Positions 39,781 to 51,735 of a stretch of 64,000 bases of DNA are shown here, one piece after another (within the stretch, counting starts at the first letter, position 1; each line of letters starts with the position of its first letter). The stretch comes from Dipteris shenzhenensis (lineage: Eukaryota; Polypodiophyta; Polypodiopsida; Gleicheniales): NCBI GenBank assembly GCA_047967505.1, contig CM106540.1; one strand, 5' to 3'. The translations under genes and the position numbers were made by a program. The notes below the pieces were generated by a model, which saw only the letters and a list, made by a program, of their open reading frames with translations, made no database searches and was not told where the DNA came from.

Positions 39781-42227
39781 TCCCTTGCCTTCCACTGAGG
39801 CATTGAGATCATTGTGAGAGAGATTGAGTGATTGTGAGTTCTCTGTGAGAGTTCACTTCTGGTGAGAGACTCCCATCTACTTTCATAGAATTTTCGTCAT
39901 ACAATTCCATCCATGTGAGAGAGAGAGACTTCCATTGATTGAGAGGTCTTCAAAGGTTTTGTGAGAAAGAAAGGGAGTGTCTTCTTCTTGCTTGAGAGAA
40001 AGAGAGTGATTCCTTCATAATATTTTGTTCTTTTCTTCCAGTGAGAAAGAGAGTACCTATTCATTCTGAGAGAAATATTGAGAGAGAGATTGGAAGCTTC
40101 TTGCATTTGCATCTTGTTGAGCTATAGCAAGGCCACAAAGAAACCTAATTGACTCCTTTTCAACAGCAAGGTGTCATCAAAAGCTTCAAAAATAGCACCT
40201 CGACTACTTCCACAACTTCAACGATGACTGCTAGGCCACAAACATCGATAGTGCCAAGCCTCTACATGGTCCGTTGTGCCCCTCCATCTGCATATGCCCT
40301 ACAACAGTGACTCCCGTATGCACCAGCAGCTCCATAGCTGCCTCCAACGAGTGTCCTCCAACAAATAGCTCTGAGATATAGCAACTCTAAGGCTCTAAGC
40401 CCAAGTTGCAAGGCCATCTTCATCGCAGCATGCACAACAGAAACTGCTTCTTAGACGCGACTGCCGTAAGCTTACGCCCAAGCAACTATCTAGCTCACAG
40501 TGTTTTGCTCCTTGGTCATAGCAACTAGATGGCTGATAGCCTCGCCAACCACGTACATAGATGGATGGAACCTCAACTATGTCAATGGGACCTCTCCACA
40601 ACAATCGCCTCATCAGCACCTCCCAACTTGCTACATCTCCAAAGCTGATGGTGCCCCCATCAATGAGCACCCGGCTACTCCAATGGCCATAGCAGGGCAC
40701 CAATAAGACTCTGTAGCTCCACCATCAGGTTTTGATGCCTTCTACAATGCACTCCACCAATGGACGCTCAATCGGTAGCTTCCATGACAACGGATTTAAA
40801 TAGCTCGCTCGCAACCTCTACGACAGTCATCGAGCTTCTTCCATCCAACGGATAACGCCTCTAGATCTCCAAACGGCAGTGCAACGCATGACAAAGGAGC
40901 TCCAGCTGCAATAGCCACCCATGTAGCACCAAGCTCCACAGACCACTTGACAGAATCTCCATAGATTCCATCAAAATCTACAAGATTTCGACTGCCCACA
41001 AAGCGGCACATGGCATCTTCCTCATCCTCACCACAACCTCACCTCAAAAGGGTTGGATAAGGTTGGTCAAGCCCACCCAGCCTTATCTAACATGTTAGCA
41101 GCCCCCTGAGGCTACCACATCATCAAGGACACATCATCAGTGACGTTATTTGCCACATCACTAGTGACATGTCACCTGCCGTGTCACCAGTGATACATCA
41201 CCTACCATATCATCAGGGACACATCATCACTGCCATGTCATCTACCACGTCATTAGTGCCACATCATCTACTGACATCATCATTTATGCCACCTTAGCTA
41301 TCTAGTCAGCACTGAGCTTTGTAGGCAGACACAGTGCTCCACAGTCACTTCATGTGACCACTCCTGCCACCTCAGCATAGGGCTTCATAGGCACACCTCT
41401 TGCTAGGCACAGTGCCACATCACACTGCATGTGACCCACAGTGACACATCATCATTGAGCACCATTTGCACTCCTTTTGCCCCTCCACCTAGATCAAGTC
41501 GTATCTCTTGATCTAGGAAGAATTTGAGGGTACTCCAAAACGGAAAGTCACTCATTTTTTTGTGCTCTACATGCTTGTCACGTCATGTGCACATTTCAGT
41601 GCAAGTTACACACATTTGAGCCTCGCCGACAAAACCACTTCCTTCACCCACATTTGCCTCTACATCGACGCATTTGGCCCAGCACTTAAAAAGAACAAAA
41701 GAAAAGGAATTATTTGTTGTTCTTTCATCGATTGATGGTTGGTATAGAACTAGATCAGAGTAGACTAGATCACCATAGAGGGGACGCTTTGAATTTCCCC
41801 AAGTTGCCAATCTAAGCCATGCCCAAAATTCTCGACTAGTACCTATTCAGTAATCCATACGCTCACATATGGTTTCACATCATTACATTACTTGAAACCT
41901 TACCTTCATCAGCTCAGTGAGCAGACTTCAGAGTTCAGAGGCATTGCAGATTGTTTTAATGGGTAGATAGCACTTCATTTCACACACACATGCCACCATT
42001 GTAAAGCCTATTCGGCTATCTCATGACATCATGCACATCATTTCAGCCTTGTAAAGCCTCTTGGCTATTCCCAACATCATTGCCACAAGCCTTGTAATAC
42101 AAATCAAATTTTATATATTGCAGTTCTATCTTCATCGACGGTACAAAAATTTCGTGGTATAGTCAGAGTATTTGCAGTTGATTCATACAGAGATTTTCAC
42201 GACACTTTTGAGTACATTTCTTGTACT
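39781..42227 (+). other. Long untranslated leader of element F
   Basis: About 2.4 kb without a supported gene, unusually long for a copia leader. A degenerate CAT/CAC-rich repeat lies at about 41110-41300. Near its end, only about 75 bases before gag, a second primer-site-like sequence TGGTATAGTCAGAG occurs at 42155. It is preceded by an AT-rich CTTGTAATACAAATC stretch that resembles the end of an LTR. Confidence 0.5.
41110..41300. repeat. Degenerate ACATCATC/CACGTCA minisatellite in F leader
   Basis: About eight imperfect units of 20-25 bases of the type CACATCATCAGTGCCACGTC, poorly conserved. Confidence 0.6.
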
Positions 42228-43400
42228 ATGTCTACAACTAGCAACCTCAATCTGGAGGCATCTGCTAAGTTAGACAACTCCAATTATGGTACATGGAAAT
42301 ACCAAATGGAGATCATTCTTGTACTTCAGGACAAATGGGAGGATGTCGATGGGTCTACACCTAGACCATTGGCCGATCCAGCCACAAGTAGCTCTACTCC
42401 ATCTGTTGTCATAGCACTAGCAATACAACAGCATCTACAGCTACACAAATAGTTTTCACACCAGTAGCAGATCCTGTCATTGCCCAAGCTCAAGTAGAAT
42501 GGGATAAGAAAGACAAGTACGCCTATCATCTGATCAAGCAGAATGTGCAAGATGTCATGCTAGGATAGCTCAACACAGTCAAGACATCAAAAGAAGCATG
42601 GGATATGTTCACAACTCTCTAGAGTCCAAGAACACATCCAAGATTCTCACCCTGAGAAACCAAATCAACCAGAGTTTCTGCAACAACAGTGACATTGGTT
42701 ATGCTTATGTACTTTGCATAAAAGACTACAACAATCAACTTGTAGCAACAAGAGAGACTATGAACCTCACAAAATGGTTCAAGTCATCCTGAATGGACTA
42801 GGAGAGGGATACGAGAATCTAGTCCAGAGTATTGCCATTCAACTGCAAATTTCGACACTGGAAGAACTTCAGCCAGTCCTACTTGGTGAAGAACTCAGGA
42901 CTCATGCCATTCAAGCACGTAAAGGTCATTCTAATGATCAAGCATTCATAGCTTTAGATAGAAGCAGAGGCAGAAGCAAAGGCAGAGGTAGATCATATCA
43001 AAAAAGTGGTCATCATCAGTTACAAAATCAATGTTAGCATCAACTTCATCCTCAGTAACATTAGAATTAGCAAAGAGGAAATCATTCCAATCGAGGAAGA
43101 TTCCAAGGACGAGGGAATGCATCCACCAATGTGTCAAACATTCAATGCAACTACTATCATAAGTTTGGACACTATGAAAGAGATTGTCATAAGAAGCAGT
43201 ACGACCAAGGCGGTCAATCCATCAGTAATCGAGGGAATTCCTGAGGCAGAGGAAATCATCATGGTGGACATTCTAGTCACAGTCATTTTGCAAATGAACA
43301 TGGAAATATATTTCTTGCAAGCGAGGAATTGCATCAAACTAATACAATGTACCTAGACACTGATTTCAATCCCAAAGAGGATTATAGCTATCAAGTTGAC
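42228..43400 (+). pseudogene. gag of element F
   Basis: Starts MSTTSNLNLEASAKLDNSNYG at 42228, with the LDNSNYGTWKYQME opening typical of plant copia Gag. Frameshifts occur near 42420 and 42610, and a TAG near 42567. Later motifs are VILNGLGEGYENLVQSI (about 42780-42835), an Arg/Gly/Ser basic stretch (42960-43000) and a zinc knuckle near 43145-43190 (CNYYHKFGHYERDC). The second Cys of the knuckle is mutated to Tyr. Confidence 0.8.
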
Positions 43401-46400
43401 CAAGTGGAATAGGATTCTTGGTACATTGACAGCGATGCATCATCTCACATGATAAACCATCAGGAATGGTTCACAAAAATGAAGCCATTAGAAGGTCAAA
43501 AAAATGTCATCTACACAGTAGACAATACACCGAATCTAGTTCAAGGGACAGGTGTTATCCCTATGAACAATTTCACAAGTACAAAAGGATTAGTGAAAGA
43601 TGTGCTCTATGTTCCAAAGCTCAGCAAGAACCTCTTATCAGTAGGTCAAATGACGAAACACAATTATCGAGTCATCTTCGACAGTGATGAATGCACTATC
43701 AGAGATAAATCCAAAAGATGTTAGCTAGTAGCAAAAGGTGTCAAGGAAGGATGCTTATACAGAATGCTAGCTACGGTACCAGATAAGCATGCCATGTCAG
43801 CTCAACTGCAACAGATGCCACTATCTATAAAATGGCACAAGAGATATAGTCATGTTAACTTCAAGTACTTATTAGATCTCAGGAATCAGAGTATGGCAAT
43901 TGGGATTCCAAAGCTATAGTTTCTTGGAAAAGTTTGCGAAGCATGCTACTTCAGGAAACAAAAGCGAACCAACTTTGTTAGAAGTACCTCTCGTGCATGA
44001 GGTATTCTTGATTTGATACAAATAGATGTATGGGGTTATGTCCAGACCCACAGCATCAATGGTTCACTTTACTACTTGACTTTCATCGATGACTATAGTA
44101 GATATTGTTGGGTCTACTTGTTGAAAGAGAAATCTGAAGTGTTTTCCAGATTTCAAGAATTCAAAGCCATGGTAGAAAGCCAGACAAGCAGAAAGATCAA
44201 GGTCATGAGATCGGATAGAGGAGGTAAATACATGTCTTTAGCATTCATGAACTTTTGCAGAAATCACGGCATTCGAAGACAATTCATATGTGCAGATCCT
44301 CCTTAGCAAAATGCAAGAGCTAAAAGGAAGAATGGGACTTTAGCAGACAGTGCTAGAGCAATGCTTAGTGAAAAGCTTCTTTCGAATCAGTATTGGGCAG
44401 AAGCAATAGCTACAGCAAACAAATCGCTTAATCGGCTTCCTACCGAACCAATATAGGGTATGACTCCTTATGAAGCATTCAGTAGACAAAAGCCACACAT
44501 TGGGCATCTCCGCATATTTGGTTGCATAGCATATGCCCACATACATGATGATCATCGCAAGAAATTGGATACGAAGTCATGCAAATGCATCATGGTTGGC
44601 TACAGTGAAGAAAGCAAAGCATACAAATTGTATGATGCCATCAACCGCAAAGTCATTATCTCCAAAGATATAATCTTTGATGAGGAATCAGAATGGAAAA
44701 CCTCACCTACACAGGAGATAAAAGCATCGACTTCATAGTCATCTATAGAACAGGTTGATGAAGAAGAGCAAGAATTGCTAGCAACACCCCAAGCAGAGCC
44801 ACAATAGCTCACATGGACTACTAGGGAAAGCAGACCTCTAACCAGATTGACATATGCTCAAAAAGCAAAGCAATTCAGGTGGGAACCACTAACTATGCTC
44901 TTATGACTACCATCATGGCTACAGAAGAGCCAGTGTACTTCGAAGATGCAGTAGACAAGCCAGAATGGCAAACTACTATGAATGAAGAAATGAATGCTTT
45001 GTATAAGAATAATACTTGGGAATTATGCAACCTTCCACCAGGAAAGAAGGCCACAACAAACACATGGGTATACAAAGTGAAGTACAATCCAAATGGCAGT
45101 ATTCAAAGATACAAAGCCAGATTAGTTGCAAAAGGATTTGCACAACAATATGGTCAAGACTATGATGAGACTTATGATCCAGTAGCAAAGATGGATTCCA
45201 TATGGTTCTTGATATCACTAGCGACACTCAGCAAATGGAATGTGTATCAGCTTGATGTCAAGAATGCATTTCTTAATGGTTATCTAGATGAGGAAGTATA
45301 CATGCAACAACCAGTAGGTTATGTTGAACTAGGAAAGGAGAATAAGGTTTGCCATCTCAAGAGAAGTCTCTATGGCTTAAAACAAGCACCCAGAAGTTGG
45401 TACAGTAGAATCGACAAGTATTTTGCTGATTTGGGATACATGAAGTCCAATGCAGATCATACTCTCTACTACAAAGTTCAAGGGGAAGACATTACTATTG
45501 CACTTTTGTACATAGATGATCTAATTGTTACAAGGAGCAAGGATAGCTTCATCAAAAATCTGAAACAAGACTTATCTGTAGAGTTCGACATGAAAGATCT
45601 TGGACTTATGCACTATTGTCTTGGAATTGAGTTCTGGAGAGATTCAAATAGCACATTCATGAGTCAACTCAAGTATGTTGACAGTCTCTTGAAGAAGTTT
45701 CATATGGCAGATTGCAAGATTTCAGCCACTCCCATGGAACAGAGTTTGAAACTTACTAAAGATTCGGAAAAGCCTACAGTCAATGACAAATACTATAGGC
45801 AGCTCATCGCATCTCTTATATATCTGACAATCACATGACCAGATATTTGTTATGCCAGTAAGCTCACTAGCACAGTTTATGGCAAATCCAAATCAGTCTC
45901 ATTGGAATGTAGCCAAAAGAGTCTTGAGATACATCAAAGGTACAAGACAGTTTGGGATAGAATATAGAGGAAGTCATCCACGGTTGCATGGATACTATAA
46001 CAGTGACTATGCCAGAGATCATGAGACCAGGAGATTGACGTAGGGATATGCATTTTTCCTTGGTCAAGGTGCTATATCATGGTTGTCAAACAAACAACCA
46101 AATGTTTCTTTGTCTTCAACTGAAGTAGAATATAGAGCACTCACTATAGGTGCATGTGAGGCTATATGGCTCAGAAGACTATTGTCAAAAACAGATTACT
46201 TTGATGAGTCAAAGCCAACAACAATATATTGTGATAATCAATTGGCTCAAGCATTGGCCAAGAATCCAGTATATCACTCCAGGACAAAGCACATTGATGT
46301 CAAAGAGCACTTCATCAGAGAAAGAGTGTTACCTCGTGACATCACACTGCAGCATTGTGATAGCAAAGAGAATGTTGCATACATCTTTACCAAACCACTC

Positions 46401-46469
46401 GGTAAAGAGCTATTCGAGAAACACCGATTATTGACACAGAGGAAGGACATTCCCATTAAAGGGGTGTGA
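43401..46469 (+). pseudogene. pol of element F (protease, integrase, RT, RNase H)
   Basis: The protease site reads IDSDASSHM (43425-43450; Gly of DSGA changed to Asp). The pre-integrase stretch KWHKRYSHVN and the integrase core follow, with QIDVWG, FIDDYSRYCWVYLL and SDRGGKYMS (44016-44240). RT reads DVKNAFLNGYLDEEVYMQQP and LYGLKQAPRSWYS; its catalytic site is LLYIDDLIVT (about 45507-45535). RNase H reads SLSSTEVEYRALT and NPVYHSRTKHIDVKEHFIRE. In-frame stops are TAG at 43410, 43722, 43917, 44304, 44454, 44736, 44805 and 46041, and TGA at 43998 and 45836; none is TAA. Frame shifts occur near 44870 and 45845. The natural end is the TGA at 46467-46469. Confidence 0.9.
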
Positions 46470-46557
46470 TGGAATGTAATGCTCAGTCCTTCTTCGATTC
46501 CCTAGAATCATCATCTTGAGGGAAGGCCTACTTCATGATGTTGATCTTGAGGGAAGG

Positions 46558-46814
46558 TGTTGAGAGTTCATGCTCAACATCATGTGATCATGTGTGCATA
46601 GCACCATTACGTGATCATATGTGCATAGCACTAACCTTATAGAGTGCTATAAAGGAAAGGGTTAGATCCCCTAACCCTAACCCTAAATGGGTTTGTATAT
46701 ATTCTATTTTTTCAACTAAATCTAGTGTACAGTTAGTCATTTGTGGTGTGCTCTCTAGCTGTGCCCTCTCTCCTCATCTCCACTCTTCTCCTCTCCCCTC
46801 TTCATATTTTGTCA
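46558..46814 (+). repeat. 3' LTR of element F
   Basis: 257 bases, preceded by two copies of CTTGAGGGAAGG (46516 and 46547), the second of which abuts the LTR as purine tract. Contains CCCTAACCCTAACCCTAAA at about 46670-46688. Confidence 0.95.
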
Positions 46815-48271
46815 AGGTCATCCCTATCCATCTAATGATTATCATGATTCACCATAAGGAAAGCAATGGCTCATATTATGTGGCCTAACTTATGGTAATT
46901 CTCTTGATTACATAGTAGATTTGAAAGGAGGTCTACATGATTACCTCAACTCAGGAAGAGGTCTCTCTGAAATGCACCAACATTTAAGTAAAGGGCATGA
47001 GGCCAATTTTTTTGTAATACTTAGTGGTCCTATGCTAGATGGTTACCCTTCACATTCGTGCAAGGTCCCCCACCTATCTTGGACATGGGTTCCTTACCTT
47101 ATGGCTAACCTACAACCTAAATTCCTTTGTTGCATACCATTTTGAGGCCCTTTCCTCTTCTGCGTCTTTGCCTCTTTCTTTTACCATACATTTGCTACCC
47201 CCTTCTCTCGCTCTCTACATCTTCCTTATAGGAAGAATGGCACCCTACTTCTCCCTACTGTGTCCTCCCTCTGGCTTACTAGCTCTCCTCTCTCTTGCTT
47301 GGCTGCCCCTTCCTTTTCGAGTGTGTCATTTGAAGTGGATGTGGAATAATGGAGATATTTGTTAACACTATGGCTACCTTGGTGTCTATCCCTTTGAACA
47401 CAATCATTCATAGGGCCTTACCTTCCAGATACTAAGTTGGGTTCCATGAACAACCAAGTGATACCTGGATGATACCTACTCATGGTAGTATGACTATGAT
47501 AATGTTTAGTCACTCTGTGTATCCTTGTAGATAATTGGTTGTGACTAGCCATGTGTAATGTGGAAATACATAGTGGTCTTTTTTTTTAAAATTTGTAAGA
47601 TGTTTGGGGTTTCTCACCTCTAATGCCTTCCTTCCCAACTCATTCTGGTTCTTTAGTCCCTGGCCTTGTGTAGGTTTTGTGTTTAATGCATGCCTAGGTG
47701 GAACTATATAATGAGTCTTGTGTTTCCTGGTACTTTGATCAATAATTGTTTTCTTAGGGAAAACATTATGGAAACATATTATCAATGAGAAGGATATAAT
47801 AGCTTTAACAAAGATCTTCAAATAGCTAATATAGAAAACCTAAGCTGTGGTCAAAACAAAATAATGATGAAACATATGAGGTCTCTCCATGGTCTTATAA
47901 GAATGATAATCAATTAGTGAAAGAAATAGTGGTAGCCATAACAACACCTACTGAGCATCCTTTAGAGCTTCTTCAGTAATGATGATGACTTATCTAGTTT
48001 AAATTACCATGATTAGCATAGATAGGTAATATAATATTTGAATTATGGAAAAATTTATCTCAATAGCTAATTTGATTTTAATTATGTACGGCTGCATATT
48101 TCAGTAGCTAATTTGATTTTAATTATGTATGGTAGCATATTTTACCATTGGTCATAGGTTTGCTTAGATAAGGTTTTTGTGAAGTTATTTATTAACTAAG
48201 AGAAGTCGGGAGGGAAGGAAGCATGTGTATACATTTGTATATTCTTTTCCTATTTAAATTCATTATGTTAC

Positions 48272-48560
48272 TTGGCTATTCTACATTTATATATTATTTT
48301 GACTAGCTTGCAAGCATGTGCATTGTACAAGTGGGCAGTTTTAAAATGGTTTCATTCATTTGAGTTTCCAAAAAAGAGGCTAGAGAGTATGGATCCCATC
48401 TGTTTGATGGAGAAATTGATTTTGACATACTTTTTCAATATACAAGGACATATACTAGTGTATCTTGTGGATGAGATGTCCCTTTACTTGGTGATGGATG
48501 TTCGCTTTTTAGTGGTTTATCAAATTCATCAAGGGATTTGTTTATCAAAGTGATACAAGG
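48272..48560 (+). pseudogene. CACTA-transposase (DUF4218-like) remnant in U4
   Basis: The least damaged of the three copies: one open frame of about 93 codons, IILTSLQACALYKWAVLKW, then FEFPKKRLESMDPICLMEKL and HILVYLVDEMSLYLVMDV. The segment is short compared with a complete transposase (normally several hundred residues). Nothing upstream in the unit reads as the rest, so it is a captured or residual fragment. Confidence 0.6.
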
Positions 48561-49329
48561 ATGGTTCATTTATTTATGAGTCTCTATTTTATGTCATTAA
48601 ATATCTAGTAAATGTAATTTTGAATCTCCAAGCACTTGGAATGATGAGGATGACAAGAAGATAACAATGAGGTATTGCAAGAAAGAGGAAAAGGGGTAAA
48701 TTTATCTCATGAAAATTGTAAGCATATTTCACATTTGTCTGATATAATTTAGAGAATATGCAAAAATGACTACAGGTCTATGAAAATGAAAATGAAAATG
48801 AAAATAGTTTACAGGAGAGAAAAACTCCAACATCCTATGATTTAATCATGCTTTGTGGTTTATAATGCACAACATTCAATATTTTTTACTGGTGCTACTA
48901 CCACCCTAAAAAAAACCATGCTATGGTTCTTTAATTGTATTCATATCAAAGCTTAAAAGGCCACTAAAGCTCCACTTGTTCATCTATAACACATGGAAGT
49001 TTTATAGAAAGTTGTCAAAGAAATGCATGTACACTAAATGCCTCCTCCAAACAGTCTCAATGAACTAGCCAAGCTCACTAATATGGTGGTATTACCTCCC
49101 TCAATACTAGATCTTATAACTTCTAGACATAAGAGGCCTAAAGGTGTGGAACCATTATATCTTTTGGTAGAGGTAGGGATTGCTCCAAATCTTAGCCTAC
49201 CTTTTTAGAGGTGGCTTCTTCTAACCATTCCCACTATACCAATTCTTCTTGAGAGGTACAAAGACTTTATTTTTTGACATAAATTTGTTCTTATGGATGG
49301 ATGCAGCTATAATCTCTGCCAATGGAATG

Positions 49330-49893
49330 TCTCTTAGGAGTACCGCCAGTGGGGTGCAACTTCTTTCAATTCATTTTTCTTGCTTGCCTCTTAAGCAAAC
49401 CTTTTAGACTAGTAAACTTGCAATAAAATTCAGCTAAAATTTTAGTTTCATAACAAGATTCTAGTTTCTTTTAGCTATATACTTTTAGTATGGTTTCTTT
49501 TGGTACACATGATGTAAGAGTCTATTGTAATTACAGTCTTTTATAATTAAATCTTAACTTTCTTTACAGATGTTTAAAAGCTATATATATACCCTAAAAA
49601 AAAGTAATATATCTCTTAGGAGTACCGCTAGTGGGTGCAACTTCTTTCAATTCATTTTTCTTGCTTGCCTCTTAAGCAAACCTTTTAGACCATTAAACTT
49701 GCAATAAAATTCAGCTAAAATTTTAGTTTCATAACAAGATTCTAGTTTCTTGCAGCTATATACTTGTAGTATGGTTTCTTTTGGTACACATGATGTAAGA
49801 GTATATTGTAATTATAGTCTTTTATAATAAAATCTTCACTTTCTTTAGAGATGTTTAAAAGCTATATATATACCCCAGAAAAAAGTAATATAT
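49330..49893. repeat. 282-base tandem duplication of the unit tail
   Basis: The segment beginning TCTCTTAGGAGTACCG occurs at 49330 and 49612, with small differences. Other units have a single copy. Confidence 0.9.
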
Positions 49894-50739
49894 TTACAAA
49901 AGGGTTTCTTCCTCAAGCTAGTTCCCATGTAATACCAAGCCAAAAGTAGTACATGTGTGCAGAATTAATGTCTAGGCACTAAAACACATACAAGCAAGTA
50001 TTGTGTATTCTCATTATCACTCTTAATAGTAGAATGGATGGTATGACCTAGCTGGTGTTAGTTTTGTCTTTTGTCTCCACTTTTGTGTTGTCCTCCATCT
50101 CCATGGTTTTCTTTTACAACTTAACCCTTAATTTTACCTATAGATATTTTGTATTCTCATGTATGTTTTTTTTTGTATTCTTAATTCTCCAATATTTTGA
50201 GTTATGGATTCTTTTATAGGGCTACAATCCTTATCCATCCCTGAATACCTCTCGATAATAACCTACATCAAGATTCCATTGATTCATGATACTACTAAGG
50301 TACCTTCTTCCTTAAATTTTATTTTCCAAAAGAGAAGAAGCCCATTTGGTTATGATATATATGATTAAGCGATACATGGGCATACAATGCGATTACATTT
50401 GTTGTATCTCCAAAGTAGGAGATATTGGGACTAGTCATATACACGCTAAGAATTTTCAGCCCATTACCATAAAATGACATCTTTTGGAATGCTCTTTGGA
50501 TTCCAAGTGTTGACCTCCTATGATTACTCCACAAAAATAGTAACTAAGGTCATCCCTATCCATCTAAGGATGATCATGATTCACCATAAGGAAAGTAATG
50601 GCTCATATTATGTGGCCTAACTTGCTGTAATAATCTCAATTACATAGTAGGTTTGCAAGGAGCTTTACCCTAATTACCTCATCTCGAGAAGAAGTCTCGC
50701 TTAAATGCACCAACAATCAAGTAAAGGGCATGAGGCCAA
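49894..50739 (+). repeat. Array unit U5, first part
   Basis: From the unit start to the GGCCAATTTTT stretch where the hAT element inserted. Includes the uninterrupted target of element F at about 50531-50560. Continues at 57509. Confidence 0.8.
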
Positions 50740-50882
50740 TTTTTATGCTAAGTAGAAAATTCAAACTCATGATTCAAAAATTGCAAGAAATTTAGACGAA
50801 TGATTCGAAGGGGGGAAAAAATCATGCAAAAAAACACTGACACGTCATGTTTTTTTCATAAATCAACACATCATTCAATCAT

Positions 50883-50929
50883 ATTCATATGAATAAAGTT
50901 GATTCATACAAATATGTATTCGTACGAAT
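50883..50929. repeat. Subterminal palindromes, left end of G
   Basis: ATTCATATGAAT (50883-50894), ATTCATACAAAT (50902-50913) and ATTCGTACGAAT (50918-50929). The first and third are perfect 12-base palindromes. They lie 136-182 bases from the left end and match the right-end set at 57314-57402. Confidence 0.8.
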
Positions 50930-51120
50930 AACTTCTTCTTATGAATAAAACTATGTTGGGATGATTATGGGCTTCTTTTCTTGTATTTAAGCTCACAATT
51001 TGCCAGTGTACCTTATCTCACGATTGGTTCTCTAGCCGAGCATAAGAGATCAAACAAGGAAAAGAAAGAAGAAAGACCCTCCAAGGTTGCAAAAGCAATC
51101 TAGAAGGTCTGAACTAAGAT

Positions 51121-51264
51121 GGAATTTGTTTGTGGAAGTTTTATGTTCTCTTTATTAAGTTCCTTATATCTCTTGTGAGAAATGTGCTTTTGGTTTTTGT
51201 TTGTGGGAGTTCTAGGTTCTCTTTGTTGAGTTTTTAGATCTCTTGGTGAGAATGTGATTTTGTT
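51121..51264. repeat. About 72-base tandem duplication, left arm of G
   Basis: Two diverged copies of a TTTGTTTGTGGGAGTTCTAG / GTTCTCTTTGTTGAG / ATCTCTTGGTGAGAA unit. Confidence 0.65.
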
Positions 51265-51334
51265 TTTAATTTGTGTCTAGGATGTTAGAGTAAGTTTGTT
51301 GCTTTGTGTCAAAGTTTATTAGAGCACCTAGAGT

Positions 51335-51735
51335 TTGATTCTCACACTTTTTTTTGAATGAATACAAAGAGTTTCTTTTTTATGTCTATGATTTTAGAAT
51401 TTTAAAGGAATAAATTTGTTGCTTTGTGTCTTAGTTTATTACAACACCTACACTCTCATTCTTACACTTTCTTTTGAATGAATATTTAATATTCTTTCAA
51501 TAGAATGTGAATGAATGATTCACACTTTGAGTATATTCTTTCAATAAAATATGAATCCATGTTTGTCAATTTTCATTACTCATTCTTACACTTTATTTTG
51601 AATGAAATACTTTATATTCTTTCAAAATAATGTGAATGAATAAAATACAATTTCAATTTACTCATTCTTGCACTTTTTTTTGAAAGAATATTTTATATTC
51701 TTTTAAAAGAATGTAAAAAAATGAAATATCATTAT
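51335..51735. repeat. Degenerate hairpin repeats, left arm of G
   Basis: Four diverged units, each with a CATTCTTACACTTTCTTTTG-like segment followed by an inverted repeat of the type ATTCTTTCAATAGAAT; the last, ATTCTTTTAAAAGAAT, is a perfect palindrome. Situated 600-1000 bases from the left end, upstream of the transposase. Confidence 0.65.

Larger units (their letters stand above)
39516..46814 (+). mobile_element. Copia element F, complete
   Basis: Complete LTR-to-LTR copia insertion of 7,299 bases on the plus strand. LTRs are 39516-39768 and 46558-46814. The 5-base target duplication AGGTC flanks it (39511-39515 and 46815-46819). The paralogous array unit at 50531 has the uninterrupted site (AGTAACTAAGGTCATCCCTA), so the insertion point is directly documented. 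The primer site TGGTATCAGAAC is at 39769. A 2.4-kb leader precedes gag at 42228; pol runs to 46469 and a purine tract CTTGAGGGAAGG precedes the 3' LTR. Pol carries ten in-frame premature stops and at least two frameshifts, so it is dead. Confidence 0.96.
46820..49893 (+). repeat. Array unit U4, right part
   Basis: Continues the unit broken at 39510. Carries the DUF4218-like segment (48275-48560) and, near its end, a duplicated 282-base tail. A smaller tandem duplication (about 45 bases, TAGCTAATTTGATTTTAATT) lies at about 48064-48140. Confidence 0.8.

Noticed and set aside
46663-46690. Interstitial telomere
   Set aside because: Fewer than four CCCTAA units, and the same stretch occurs in both LTRs of element F, so it belongs to the LTR.
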